This document shows positions 32,899 through 45,279 of a stretch of 47,165 nt of DNA, piece by piece; within the stretch, counting starts at the first letter, position 1, and the number at the start of each line of letters is the position of its first letter. The stretch comes from Phallus indusiatus (Eukaryota; Basidiomycota; Agaricomycetes; Phallales; Phallaceae). The DNA lies in assembly GCA_027605045.1 (NCBI GenBank), contig JAQFWX010000196.1, positions 1 through 47,165 of the forward strand, given 5' to 3'. The position numbers and the translations under genes were made by a program. The notes beneath the pieces are model-generated. The model was not told the origin of the DNA and made no database searches. It saw only the letters and a program-made list of their open reading frames with translations.

Positions 32899-33984
32899 CT
32901 AAACTGCTAGGGCAGGGACGTTGTAATGTCTAGCAAAGGTGTCAAATTGACCGTCTTTCTCCACTAAAGACTTCACTAAGGGGTGCTCCGGATAAGTTTC
33001 TGATAGTTGGCTATGCTCAAAATAAGACGGATGATGATAGGATAGTCATGGAGGAAGATCCGTACCTCCACAAAGGTCTGATGTCTGTCTTTCGACCTAC
33101 AAGCTCCGCAGCCACGATAGCCCCGGCTAGTGCATCATCAACCCTCCCATACTTAAGTTTTTGAGCTTCTGAAAAGTCCGATTGTGCTTCGGGTAATTCA
33201 TTCCGCAGAAGGTGTGTTACACCGCGTGAAACGAGAAGTTGGCCGGAGGACACAGATGGGTTGTGTAGTTGTTCGATATAGAAGGAATGAGGGTTTGCGT
33301 ACGAATCTTTACCTGTCAACAGGCCGATTGATGCTTCTATGTGCTGCATTAATAAGTCATCTTCCGCCCATTTTCTAGCACGATCGCGTTCCTTCCTCGC
33401 GAGATCTACACGGTTTATTGAGAGATAGATTTGTACAACCAGCGCCAGACTGTTATAAAAAGGTGTATTGAAGTAGAGAAGCAAAGAATAGGAAAGAAAG
33501 TAAAAAAAAAGCGTACGCGTCCAGATTTTCAATGGGAGTACCCGCTCCCAAAACCTCCAACGCTTCTTCAATTTCCCCTTCCCTTGCAAAAGCGGTACCA
33601 GCCATAACTTTAACCAGACTTTTCTCATTCTCATCGATACCTTCCTGTTCAATCTCGACGCAAAGGTCTCTCATTTCTTCAAGGGCCTTCTCCCCGTCTT
33701 GCTGTGCTACGTACTTGGCTAAAGCAGAGACAGCACGGACCGAAAGGGATGTGCTATCTGATGGCAAAATTCCAAGTGCTTCTATTGGTCGATTCAATGC
33801 AATAAGAGCGCGAGCTTGGTAGAGTTTTATTTGATGGTAATCTGGCGACGATTCATCTGGCGTAATGTCCGTTAGGGATTTCCAAGCTCCTGGTAAACTG
33901 TGAAATGAGGAGCATTCGCAAGTTGAAAAATACCACACCTAATGTAAACTGTTGTTTCACGTAGTATAGATTTGAGGAATCCAT
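32899..33984 (-). CDS. SEC28: Coatomer epsilon subunit (COPI)
   Basis: The ATG at 33984 begins MDSSNLYYVKQQFTLGAW, the usual N-terminus of this family. Four exons are joined by introns 33890-33938 (49 nt), 33450-33516 (67 nt) and 33011-33065 (55 nt), all in phase. The TPR-like helices include YQARALIALNRP, EEALEVLGAGTP, VVQIYLSINRVDLARKE and VTHLLRNELPEAQSDF. The last exon ends YPEHPLVKSLVEKDGQFD...LAV, the standard C-terminus. The protein is part of the COPI coat for retrograde Golgi-to-ER vesicles and stabilises the alpha subunit (family knowledge). The predicted product is about 300 residues, the normal family size. It marks the start of core chromosomal DNA. Confidence 0.92.
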
Positions 33985-35298
33985 CGACACAACGAATCGC
34001 CGGTGGGTGTTTGAGTTAACGTAGATGTCTGTCTCTATGTGACGCCGTCACAGTCCTCCCGTCAGGGTGTTTCGTTTGAACCTGCAAAATGTTCTCATGT
34101 TAACTCGGAAAGAGTCATCGCAACCTATCTTTTAACGAAAAACAATGGTGTGTTTATTATAACGCGTCCCAGTTCTAAAGACTTGTAGGATGTTGACTCA
34201 GTAGGTATAAGGCGAACAGGGACTCGGGTTGCGAATGCGTGTCTTGGGACAAGGCAAGATGGGCTGAACGTTTAAACGGACAAGATTAACCCTTCAAAGG
34301 AGTCTTCATTACGAGCTTTCATTCCCGGACGCAATTTAATCTTTGGTCGCGACACCCGTTAGGTTTTCTCCGAAGTCCCTAGGCAGTAAGTCATAGGGAA
34401 CGCTTCTCGAAGCGTCATCTATTGTACTCAGACGTTCAAAGATGGTGTTTATGAAGTATTTTTATGATTATGAACAAGCAAAAACAGCCGGACGAAACGT
34501 AGCCCTTCCCCGTGTTCCGCTGAGTTGACGGCAGGCAGAGGCAAGTGCCAATTTTCAACGGCAAGCAGAGATAATTAATTACAGCGCGCTGTTTAGATAA
34601 AAGCGGAAGATTGGAAGAACAAAACATGTTTATTTGAGGGAACACGGACTGAGCGGCATTTCAAAATGTTCACACCTACATACTTCAACGATCTTAAGTT
34701 TAGTCTAATAAGTTGAGAAATTGAATTCCCATCATCGGCCATGGACTATTAACCAACCAACGATTTATTCGAATTTTCTCGACCGCGAGCGTTCCAATGA
34801 TGAAGAAACAGAATATTTTCATAGAAATTGCGAGAACAAGTAAAAAATGAGATATCCAACCATTAGTTGAAGATGAGAATACATACCCAAACTATCGTCC
34901 GCGCTGTCTTCCAAAGATGCAATCTTAATAGATAACGGCCTCCAATCCGAGTTAATATGTAGAGCGCTGCGGCACCATCAGGAAATATTACTTCGTGCAG
35001 GTACAGTTCTAATATGACTTTATCTGGGGTAAAAAAGAAAGGATGCGCCGGCGCAATGAGAAGGAATATGGCTCGATCTGGCGGGGGATGAAAATGAGAG
35101 GATGCCGAACGAGGCTGACGTCGGACTCAAAAAGGATTTTCACTCACTTTGAACCCGACGTGCGCGACCGATGGCCGGCGCAAAGCACATTACCGCCACT
35201 GCGTCATGGCGGGCGAATTGTTTGCCAGCACACACACAAGCACACAAGCGGACAGCTAGATAGAGAGAACATTTCATCTTATTTTCATTCAACCAACT
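33985..35298. other. 1.3-kb intergenic region
   Basis: Divergent spacer between SEC28 and the reductase gene. No tRNA, repeat or ORF of note is seen; a small GCTTCTCGAAGC hairpin lies near 34403. Confidence 0.5.
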
Positions 35299-36889
35299 AT
35301 GGCTAATGACCTCCATCGTCGCATGGCCGACACGATTCAAAAATACTCGTCAGGTTTTATTCCTCATATATCTATCGGTGCCGGTTCAAGAAAGGGTCAA
35401 TCTTCTTTAACGCAAGCGGATAATGGTCTACGTGAGGAGGAATACCATGTCGCCTTGACTGGCGCAACTGGCAATGTCGGGTGCATAATGTGCCATTTAT
35501 TAATCGAAGATCCTAATGTGCGGACGATATACTTGCTAAACCGCAGAAATGGTTTACCGGCCAAAGAACGAATCGGCGATGCTTTTCGAGAGAAAGGATT
35601 TGACCCCAACCTACTGAATAACTCATCGACCCGAATAGTATACCTTGACATAGATTTATCAAAAAAGAAACTAGGGTTGAACGACACGGAATACATCGAC
35701 GTCAGTAACCTTTTATGCTCTCCTTCTCCCCATTGCTAATATTTTTGACGACGCTTCATGATTTTCAGCTACAGAGTACAATAACCCATATCATACACTC
35801 AGCCTGGGAGCTCCGGTTCAACGTCGGCTTGGAATATTTTGAACAGATGCACATTGCTGGTACCCGACATCTTATCGATCTTGCCCTTGGCTCACCCCGT
35901 CAGAGATGTCCCCGCCTAGTCTTTCTTTCATCCCTAGCAGCTGCCATGGAATTTAAGGGTCCGTCCGATGTACCCATCATTGGAGAAACTGGAGGACAGG
36001 TCCTTGTTCCCGAAAGGCCTATTGACGACCCCTCGATGGTTATTCAGGATCTAGGGTATGGTCAAAGCAAATATCTATGCGAGCGGATGATTGTGAATGC
36101 TATACCATTTGGGCTGAGAGCTACAGTCTCTCGCGTGGGTCAGTTATCCGGCATGACAACGAATGGGCAATGGTCAAAATATGAATATTCCACAATACTA
36201 CTGCGCGCCATTTTAACCACGAGGATTTGTCCAACTGATATGCCGGTAAGGTGTACAGCTCTCTATGCGATGAGGCACATTGACTGAAAATACAACGGCG
36301 TCTTTTGTTTTTTTTTTTCCTTGGCTGGCCCATTTTCCCGGGATTCAGTCTTATCGTTGGGTTCCATGCGATATAGCTGCGTCGGCGCTGTTAAAACAAA
36401 CCTTCGCAGATGGGGAAGACCTACAATACTTTTCGGTGGAATCACCATACCCAACGCCCTGGAGCAACGTTTGTGGTGCTTTACGACAGATCCCCCAACT
36501 TCAGCCATTATACTATGCTTCTTATACGACCTTGCTCGAGATGCTGAACGGAAACGGGAATGGAAACGGGAATGGAAACGGGAATGGGAATGAGAATGGA
36601 CATGGAAACGGTAGTTCTAAGTCACACGTTGCATCTCTTCTCAAGTTCTATCAGCGGCGGATTGAGAATTTCAAAACGAGCGCAGCACTGGGATGGAATC
36701 AATCAGTAGTAATCGCACCTGAATTAGCGGGAGCAGGTTGTCTCAGCGTCGAAATGCTCAAAAATTACGTTGCCTATCAATTGAAGCAATTGGGTAAGTT
36801 TCCCCTCAGTTACTTCCGTCTCTCATCGTGATACTTGTAACTCAGAAGCGAGGGACGACGCATCGACGGCAACGCTTTCTAAATTATGA
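35299..36889 (+). CDS. Stand-alone thioester-reductase-like (NAD-binding_4) protein
   Basis: The ATG at 35299 starts an N-terminus resembling the linker after a carrier domain (IQKYSSGFIPH). Then come the GATGNVG Rossmann motif, IYLLNRRNGLP, THIIHSAWELRFN, VFLSSLAAAM (Ser) and YGQSKYLCERM (Tyr-x3-Lys). Introns are 35701-35768 (donor GTCAGT), 36246-36348 and 36794-36845. The predicted product is about 450 residues. Such R domains reduce carrier-bound thioesters with NAD(P)H, normally at the C-terminus of adenylation-carrier-reductase enzymes (family knowledge). No adenylation or carrier domain is found upstream, so the gene is either 5'-truncated or a free-standing reductase. An Asn-Gly repeat (36546-36612) lies in the C-terminal part. 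Confidence 0.82.
36546..36612 (+). repeat. Coding hexamer repeat (GGAAAC/GGGAAT)
   Basis: In-frame GGAAACGGGAAT units encode an Asn-Gly run within the reductase gene. Length variation between strains would be expected. Confidence 0.8.
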
Positions 36890-37393
36890 GGCTTTACGCG
36901 ATCTAAAAAAAGAGGTTGTATATATTCTCTATGGTATGAACAGTATGTATATTTGGATTAGGAATGGGATGTTGGTGCCACGAGATTTTCCGCGGACTAG
37001 TACCCAAGTTATAGATAGATTGCCACAAGCTCCATTCGTAGTATATTGGATAGTTTATTGCGAATGGTGCAATTGCCAAGTAATTGCTCTGATTATGCGG
37101 TCATATCACCCTCATAGCCCCAGCTGCGAAGATCATGCAGCTGAAAATCGGAGCGCAGTAATTTTAGGCAGTGCGTGCTATGAAATGACCTCAAAGCTCC
37201 GCAGCATACGTCATTGCCACTTTGCCAGACACCCACGTGACGCGAACAGCTGCGAGACACTTGAAAAAGGCCTCGTCTCTGCGTCAATTGGGCGTTGCTT
37301 CCTATCCCCCTTCCTTATACCACTATTCCCATATTCCCGTTAACTTAACGAGCGAACGAAAGCCTTGTCCAACAGGATACCAACGTTAACAAC

Positions 37394-38261
37394 ATGGCAT
37401 CTCCAGCTGCTCCTGCGTTGTTTCTTTGTTTTGCCGCGATGGTCTTATTGATCTTCGTATGTCGTTTTTTTTTGCCTGTTCTTGCTTTCATGAATGTTAA
37501 AAATTCAAATTAAACAGGTCTCGGTATGACTTACAAGATTACTATAACAGTGTTTTGAAGGCTTACACGCTAGCTTAGGTCTCCGTTCCTACTTGGAATG
37601 CCATATATTTTCTCAAGGTATTTGTGGAAGGACGCGAGATTAGGTTTGGGTGCTTCGGATTTACTGGTTCAGGAAGGAATGTAGGTACAGCTTTGATCCG
37701 ACTTTGATTGGATTGTCAAAGTATGTCTATAACTCTATCTTCGCTATGATCATAAATACTTATGACTGGCATAACGATAGTTCGCATCTCAACAATACTG
37801 TTATCAAAGGCCTTACAGCTGCTTTAATCTTACACCCAATAGGTACGCACAGCTTACCTTCGTTCCTGTATCACCAAATAAACTTTTGTCTAGCTGCTGG
37901 TCTGGCGGCTATCGCGGTCATATTTGGATTGTGCGGTACTGCCTATTCTCGCGCGGGGACAATTTTTATGACCTTGGTCACGACCGTAGCCGCATTGGTT
38001 ACGCTCATCGCATGGATCATTGACATGGTATGTCAAAGCTGGTCTCAGTAAAGTTCTTCACGACTTAACCTCCGAAATTAGATTCTATGGTCAATCGCCA
38101 GAGATCGCATTAGGGATGATGGCCCCGCGGGCACAACCGCAACTTACGGAAACGCCATTTGGTTAACGCTTGGGGCTTTCGTCGCTTTACTCCTTGCGTT
38201 CTGTGCTGGTGCTGTAGGTAGCTGTGGACGCTACAGACGACCTCGTGATGGATATTTTTGA
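37394..38261 (+). CDS. SUR7/PalI family four-TM membrane protein
   Basis: The start MASPAAPALFLCFAAMVLLIF is the first membrane span. Then come VSVPTWNAIYFLK, FGCFGFTGS (the Gly-rich loop typical of PalI/SUR7), LHPIAAGLAAIAVIFGL, MTLVTTVAALVTLIAWIIDM and WLTLGAFVALLLAFCAG. Introns are 37457-37517, 37524-37578, 37721-37780, 37843-37893 and 38028-38081. A 6-nt exon (37518-37523, GTCTCG) is implied between introns 1 and 2. One base is missing around 37672-37680, where FTGSGRN must shift frame to reach SFDPTLIGL. The family acts at the plasma membrane in eisosomes or pH sensing (family knowledge). Confidence 0.82.
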
Positions 38262-38663
38262 TGTATATGAACGATCGTAACGTTTAGCTAGTGTAAAAGT
38301 GGATGGTGCATGGACGGACTATGTAGTAACTTTTTTCAATTATTCGCGACGCCACATCAATTTGTACATGTACTCTTAATGGCGAAACCACATCATTTTG
38401 TATATGTTGCACTCTCCGCCGTTCATCTTTTGCAATAAAAGGCAACGAGCCGACTTTGTTTAGAACCAACTTGTATGTACACGGCTGAAATGAACGAACA
38501 GAAGCGCTAGCTCTCTATAAATAATGAACAATGAATTTTTGTATGTAATTAGAATGGGATGAAATGGGATGTAAAACGATCAATGAAAGAACTTGACAAA
38601 GCTGGGGTATTAGCTTGTGTGGTGTGCATTGAGAGCAAAAAAAAAAAGGAATGGCCGTAAATC

Positions 38664-39374
38664 TCAAAAACCACCAAGACAGGAGGAAGCCTCCATCTCG
38701 TCCTTCACTAACGCAAAAATTCCGTTTGGTTTCCATCGTCCGCGTTCATCCTCTAAATCTTTCCTCGACCTTTTCCTATAGGCAGAATAGTGTTTGTCTG
38801 ACTCTTTCAAACTCGAACGAGGTCCCTGTTCTCGTTCATTGGAACGTGACCTAGAACGGGATCTTGACCTTGACCGAGAGCGAGACCTATCACGCGATGG
38901 AGGGTGGGGTAGGAATCCCAAAAGCATGCCGTCCATGACAGTCGCAATGTCGCTAATGTACGCGTCCTCTTCCATCAATGAATTGCAGAGAGTAAAACCA
39001 TCAGAATCTTCAGACTCGGAGGATGAAAGTATATGATGTTCGTGATGCGAAGACGGCAAGCGCGACGACCCTGAAAGCTGAGCTTTTTGGAGAATCCGTT
39101 CATTGTAGTATATCTTCCCGCCTCTTCTCTCGGGCAAGGTACAAGCGTTCGGAGCTACTGGCACGGGACGACGATTATACATCTTCTTTGAGTGCGTTAG
39201 ATGAGTTGTGCAAAGGATAGCCGGCGGGGGGAAATGAACATGAACATGAGGAAATGGTAAAGGTGGGGACAATGGTATGGAGGTTGGATTATGAGTCGTC
39301 AAATGGGGCGAATTCTTGAGGCAAGATTTAGGCGGAGGAGATGACGATGATGAAAAAGAAAGCAATGACGACAT
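38664..39374 (-). CDS. Conserved-looking RS-rich protein, unknown
   Basis: A single exon of 236 codons starts at an ATG at 39374. It has an N-terminal SSPPPKSCLK motif, a Pro/His-rich region, RRGGKIYYNERILQKAQL, a Ser/Glu/Asp patch, and an Arg-Ser dipeptide run (about 38845-38890 on the plus strand). The C-terminus is KPNGIFALVKDEME. The RS run suggests nuclear or RNA-related function, but no family is assigned. It is convergent with the SUR7 gene. The mostly forward ORFs 38651-39220 are antisense shadows. Confidence 0.6.
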   Translation of the reverse strand: MSSLLSFSSSSSPPPKSCLKNSPHLTTHNPTSIPLSPPLPFPHVHVHFPPPAILCTTHLTHSKKMYNRRPVPVAPNACTLPERRGGKIYYNERILQKAQLSGSSRLPSSHHEHHILSSSESEDSDGFTLCNSLMEEDAYISDIATVMDGMLLGFLPHPPSRDRSRSRSRSRSRSRSRSNEREQGPRSSLKESDKHYSAYRKRSRKDLEDERGRWKPNGIFALVKDEMEASSCLGGF

Positions 39375-39668
39375 CGCTGTAGTCGCTGGTCGCGAATTGT
39401 TATAGAGATGAAACGGACTGCATTCTTGTTCTTTTTAATCCAGAAGGGCAGGTAAGGTGGTGTGTTTGTGTGGACTGGGAAGGACAAGAAAGACGCCCAA
39501 AAAGTTTTAGTTTCGCTTCGAGTCCGACTCGGCTATGCGAAAGCCGATGTCACACATGTTGTTTGTCCAAGAGAGTTCAGGCATTTTCCTTAAGTCCAAA
39601 GCTTAATGTGTCTGAGGAGTGCACTTTTGGCACCCTCTTTTTTGGGAATGGATATATATCATGGTTTG

Positions 39669-41024
39669 TCAAATATTGTAAACTATTTTAGCATTTTGTT
39701 TTCCCACATCCATGATTTTTTCCACGTTCCATAATTCGGAGGTACTCTCGCTTGCTTCTTGAGCAACTTTAGCGACCCACTCTGCTGTCCAAGGTATCAT
39801 AGCTGTGTGAGACAGCGGCAGCTTGGCGGAGGCACCTGCTGTCGATTTAGGTATGTCACGATATATATTCGACGGAATCATAAAAGGTGCGTCCGTTTCT
39901 AGTAGTATACGCAACGGCTTTGAAGAAGCGACGAGTTCACGAACTACGTTCGTTGTATTCGGGTTAGTCGCATATGTAATAACACCTAGAATTAAAAGAC
40001 GCTATTTTAGGCATAAGCTCAGCAACTTTTTGAATTTCTTCGTACCGGTAATACCGATGTATAAACGCGGGAAATAATCTAATAACCTACGAGCAAACTC
40101 TGGACTATCAGTGAAGCAGTGAATATGTATCTTGATGTAAAAAATATTCATGTGTCATTCGTGGAAATGGTGGCGAGGCCGACTTACAGGATAATCTGGC
40201 GGAACCTCGGCTTTTAGGATGGCTTCTGTATCGGCTTCAGCCTCGCGGGTATGAATGGTAAGGGGCTTTCTTAATCTAACAGCATGACGGAGCTGCCGAG
40301 TAAAAACTTGTCTTTGAACTTCACGAGGGCTGTTATCATAGTGATAGTCAAGACCCATCTCGCCCCATCCTACGCAGCGAGGATGTCCCATGGCACGTAA
40401 ACTGAAAATTGAATGATCATGAGAATTAAAAAAGAAATGCGATTCGTACATCTCATTTTCAACTTCGTCGTTGTAGTCTTTAGCATTATGCCTATCAAAC
40501 GTATCAATGGGACGTTTTTCCTTTTCAAAGATATGATGTCTCTCTTACGGGTGCACTCCTTAGTTAGGGTTTATTAATCGTTCCACTCCGTGTTAACTAT
40601 GTAGAAACTCACCCATAACAAACCAGTACTCAATACCACTCCACTTCTCTTTTCTATCGTTGATATCCACCGCAGAGTCAGCAAGCTCTTTCCAAAGCGG
40701 GATGACAGGCGCATCACACCATACGTCAATTATAGCTTCAACTTGGGGATTTGAAATTGAAGGGTCGTAAACCCATTTCACAAAAGAAAAGATATTGTCT
40801 ATCGTAGACTGGGGATAAGATTTCTGGAACTTTTCAAACGTAGATAGGAGATGCGTGTGGGTATCGACAATTGAAGTTGACAGATCACAAGAGCGATCGT
40901 ATGTAACCGGAATGCGTATTTCATCAACGATAATCTGCTGTTTTCGTTTTGGCATTCTTGCACGATTGATAGAGTGGATCCGTCTGTGGAATTGGCTTAC
41001 TTGTCGCAGAAGCTTGGTGGACAT
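39669..41024 (-). CDS. TatD-type metal-dependent deoxyribonuclease
   Basis: Six exons, in frame through introns 40559-40612, 40492-40548, 40402-40449, 40131-40187 and 39986-40045 (48-60 nt). The motifs appear in order: SIVDTHTHLL (His-x-His metal site), GVHPHNAKDY, VGWGEMGLDYHY (Glu), LTIHTREAEAD (His), IHIHCFTDSPEF (His) and LLETDAPFM (Asp), a complete TatD metal-binding set. An N-terminal extension precedes the barrel, and a loop enlarges the first part (about residues 60-115), making it longer than bacterial TatD. TatD proteins are 3'-5' DNA exonucleases implicated in DNA repair and fragmentation (family knowledge). Confidence 0.9.
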
Positions 41025-41368
41025 ATAGTGACCGAATGGTCACAATTTAATTAATAATGATTATCACAGTCGTTCAGGAGGTTGAGTTGAAAGCCCGCGG
41101 ATTCAGTGGATTGATGCTCAAGAATTTTAGGAAGACACAAATTATACTAGACCGCTCATATCTGGTTTATGAATTAATGAAGTTGGTATTGGGCTGGTAT
41201 TGGGTTGGTACATACGTGGCGAGTTCATTGGATTGTCACGTGACCTTTCTCAGCCTGTGACGTAACATCTTCGCTTTTCCCTGATTATTAATTTTGGTCT
41301 TGCCCTTCCTTCATCTACCCGTGGCGTTCACTTTCTAAACGACTCTTTTTTTTGTTAAATACCTGAAC

Positions 41369-42841
41369 ATGTCATCAAGAGAACCAATGTGGTATTGTCA
41401 TGAAGTAAATATTTCGTATCTTCCCGTCTGTTTGATTTACTTATTAAAACATTCAGTGTCATGCAGAGATGAGGCCCCTGATGGCGAGTCTTATTCATCA
41501 CATTCGATCTTCCACATGTTTATTCGTCTTTCAGACACCCGATCCTCATTGTGCTTCATGTCACGGCACATTTGTCGAGATGGTACCTGAATTGATTATT
41601 AACTCCCATCACGAATAACGTAATTGACACACTAGATAGGTCGACAACGAAGCAGATGATCCCCGTCGAAATGCCATACCCTTTGCCTTCCGACCCCAAG
41701 CTGAAGACGATGGTGATGGCCCAAGAGCGGGAGGTGCACCATCATTAATTGACCTTTTAAATTCCGTCCTTCGACGTCCATCTGACAACAACAACACGAA
41801 CGTTGAGGACGATGGTACTTTTCGAACTTACAGCGTTACACTTAATGGCCCTGGTGGATCAAGGACATTACGATTTGGTGGATCAAATACCCTTTCAGGT
41901 GATATCGAAGAGCCGCATCGAACTGGTCTACCTCGGCTATCTGAGTATGTTGCGTCCATGCTTTAAAACCTGCTTTTCGGATTGACTTTCAATATTAGAT
42001 TCATGGCTGCATCCAATCAATCGGGTGAAGGTGGTCAAACAGGAGGACGAGTACCCGTTCCAATGCTAGCGACCTACCTTTTGTCGGGTCTTTTGGGTGC
42101 AAACACTCCTGGCCTACGGGAATTCGGGAGGTTTGGAGATTACGCGATGAACGAGGAAGGTTTGTCATTTTACAAAGCTTGCTATGCCGTTGAATTATGA
42201 ATTCTGTACAGCACTTCAAGCCATTCTTAATGAATTAATGGCCGCTGGCGGTCACGCTCCGACGGACCCACCAGCATCTGAAGAAGTCATCGATGAGTTA
42301 CCTAGAGTTGTTTTTGAAACTGGGAGTAAGCCATTGCTTTGAATCACCACTTGGACTGCTCCAACAAACCGGTCTGATGTAGATCCTCTGTTTGACGAGT
42401 CGTGTTCTATTTGCCATGAACCGTTCAATCCGACTTTGGCGGCTTCTTTAGATGCCGGCGCCGAAAATCTCCCTACATCTAGTGCTACCACAAGTACACC
42501 GTCGAAAGAAGACGCAACCGACGACTCGCCGGCAAACCTTGTTGGTGTGACACTTCCGTGCAAACATACTTTCCATGAGAATTGCATAGTTCCCTGGCTT
42601 AAGCTTAAAAGTTCTTGCCCTGTTTGTCGGTGAGTATTTGAAACCCTCGGAAACTCGCGCTCTTGTTAAAGAGGCAATCCTGCATTTTTGGGTTTTCAGA
42701 ACATCTGTTTTACCGGAGAATCATGAACAAGATCATGACGATGAATCCCAGGCAAATTCGGACAATGATGGTTCGGATGAGTCGCATGAAGAAATCACCC
42801 ATAATCCCCATATTCCAGGAAGTTGGGACGAACTCGATTGA
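41369..42841 (+). CDS. RING-H2 E3 ubiquitin ligase (RNF115/RNF126-like)
   Basis: Eight exons. The N-terminal zinc ribbon, [15 protein letters not shown] then [15 protein letters not shown], is the BCA2 zinc-finger type found in RNF115/126. The C-terminal RING-H2 reads CSICHEPF...[27 protein letters not shown] ~40-residue acidic/Ser-Thr insertion separates its first and second metal pairs. Introns: 41405-41456, 41484-41534 (GC-AG donor), 41583-41639, 41945-41998, 42160-42211, 42326-42382 and 42630-42699. An acidic tail follows the RING. Such ligases act in protein quality control and trafficking (family knowledge). It is divergent from TatD, with 344 bp between starts. Confidence 0.88.
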
Positions 42842-43270
42842 TTGATTACCTGTTATACATATGCAATGTAGTCGTTCCGTTAAGTGACTGCTTTAAACGC
42901 TTATCGCTCCTTTTTTATGCTATTTCGAATTGATAACCAGACACGTTTATTATTGTACAGTATACCTTAAATCACTGTAGATTTTATATTATATTCGCGG
43001 CAGAAGTTTCATGAAAAAGAATACAAAGGAGGGTGTTACAAAGGTCAGCAATAAGCCTAGAGAAAATAATTGAAGATAAAATGAGAGTACATTCAGGCTG
43101 AGCTACAAACCGAAAGATGAAGTAAATCGAAAGAATGACACTGAGAGATTTGAGATAATTAAGGAACGTAAGAATACAAACTAGTATGAAGGAGAGGAGG
43201 TGACGGTGTTACAATTCATGGAAAACGGTTATGAAATATGTAGAAAAAATAAATTCACGTGAACTTGAAG
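42842..43270. other. Convergent intergenic region
   Basis: About 430 bp between two converging genes, AT-rich, with no further ORF or repeat noted. Confidence 0.5.
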
Positions 43271-44632
43271 TTAGGACTCGTGAGATGAGGAAGAGTTGTA
43301 AATTGGTTCAGAGTAACACCGGGGATCGCGAGAACGGAAATAAACAACGGTGTCCGAATAATTTAAAGAAGGTTTAACAACTTGACTAGAACGAGTAGGA
43401 TGACTGTAGAACATCAAATGAGGCGATGATCCAGAAGATTTGAGAGGACGGCGTGTGTTGATAGGTGTATACGCCGTTCGGGTTCCGAAATCGAGTATAT
43501 CAGGGGAGCTGTCTGTACGGTGTCCATTTCGAGTTCTAAAGAAGCTAAGGACGTTATGAAGATCATCAAACAGAGAAATAGTTGGAAACGTACTCGTCTC
43601 AAGTTGGTGGATTTCAGCATGAATCGGATTATTGCTTCGGTTGGAGCTGGGTAAAATGGGTTTCCTTGGCTCTTTATTGAGGGCGGCGTGAGGTTGAGCT
43701 TGCGAAGAACGAGGTTTAGTCTCTTCATCTATGGAATGATGGGCAATTGGCTGTGAGGAGCAAGGGGTGGTTTGTGAGACGTCAAGAGGGGTCAAGCGAT
43801 GCTTTGGTGAATGAGGACCTGAAGGAGTGTAAGCCTCCAAAAGGTAGACGCCGCTGTCATGCAGGTTGTGAGAATGTTTCAAAACGTGGTCGTCGGTTGC
43901 GGTATTCAATTGGGAGCCAGTGATGTCGGAGAAAACGGTCAAGTGAGTTGTTGAACGGGAATCTTCACAAGAACATGAATCTTGAGTGAGACAATTTGGT
44001 GAATGAGGGTCGGGCAGTGGAGGGGAATCGGGAAAGCTGTGGAATGCTTTCTCAAAGACGTTGGCCCCAAAATGTCATGGTGAAAGGGGGAGAGGGGTCT
44101 GGCAGGATTTATCAAAAGAAATCGACATAGGTGTTGCAGCGAAGGGGTCGGGGTCGTAGAAAAAATCATCTGGTTGTGGTAGGTGTGAGGGGTTCGCGGG
44201 ATTGTCATGAATGAACGATGGAGGTCTAGGTATGCCATCTGGAGGTAGAGTCCCATAAATCTGCACAGGGTACTCTGGATGGCCGGAATCTCGAAACTTT
44301 GACGATCTTTTGCCACCGTGGCTTCGTTGGTGGGAGCGTGATCGAGGTTTGAACTTTTTCGCGTTCACATTCGCGTTCTTTGAGAGAGATCGCTCTGCGA
44401 AAAAAGTTTTGATCGCGTCCCAAGAAGGTATTTCATCTCGAAGGTGCTGGATAGTAGTGGAAAGTGGTGGAAGTGATTCCTCAACGCGTTTGTGAGGTTT
44501 GGAAGAGAATATATTCGACATTTTTGCAGAAAGAAGTTTAAATTTGGTTCTTCTTTTAAATACTTCCCCCGACTGTCCATAAGTTTGAGTACTGGGTCTT
44601 TGATTGGAATAACCATGTCCATGCGTCCTCAT
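43271..44632 (-). CDS. Unknown protein with one in-frame TGA
   Basis: A reading frame from an ATG at 44632 (MRTHGHGYSNQRP) to 43271 is open for 454 codons except for a single TGA at 44075-44077 (CCA TGA CAT). Both parts share the frame and a Pro/Ser/His-rich composition with modules such as RDEIPSWDAIKTFFAERS and FPTISLFDDLHNVLSFFRTRN. No domain is recognised. No splice sites near the TGA would remove it. Possibilities are stop readthrough (the next base is C), a nonsense mutation, a base-call error, or two separate ORFs. Confidence 0.5.
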
Positions 44633-45279
44633 AGGGTCTGGAGTCCATGGACAGGTTAAATCAGATTTCGGCCGCGTTGTTGCTATGGTTGTATTGCAAG
44701 TAATTGAGTAAGCTCGAGAAGGTTGTACGACGTATTCGAAGAATAAAGACCATTGTTATAGAGTGTATTATATATACACGTATACAATGTAAGCCGGTGG
44801 AGGTCCGCCGCATGCTATTTTCCGAGTGATACCTCGCCTTTTAGAATGTCAGGGTTGTGATATCGTTTGTTCATTGAACTTACAGATCAAAGTTTCGGGA
44901 GCACTTCCGGTAAGACTATTATAAGTATGTCTTGGACAATGCAGTTGTCCCCAAGCAATATCTCTCATCCTGCTTCGTGATCTGGAACTTACACGTGCAG
45001 ATTAGTGAATGCCTCCATTAGCCAGACGCTGGACCCAGTATAATTACATGTTGTACAATTGGCAGTACTGACGCCACGCACTGTGAAACATGCATTTGAG
45101 CCAAACACAAATTTATTTTTTGCCCCGAGATCGAGTTTCAAATTGGTGCAGGACAAGTGGACAAGTGGCAGAACCACATACGACGTCCATTGGGAAAATT
45201 TTGTTTTGTTTGCTAATCACTATCAAACATTTTCAAACTCCGACAGGAAGCCACACGATCACCAAACCTACAGCGAACG
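44633..45279. other. Divergent intergenic region
   Basis: About 650 bp between two divergent genes. A TATATATACACG lies near 44770. No ORF with support. Confidence 0.5.

Noticed and set aside
29300..35000. tRNA or rRNA genes
   Set aside because: No convincing tRNA B box or rRNA segment was seen in either strand.
38651..39220. Plus-strand ORFs 38651-38854, 38794-39036, 39023-39220
   Set aside because: Antisense to the better-supported 236-codon minus-strand ORF.
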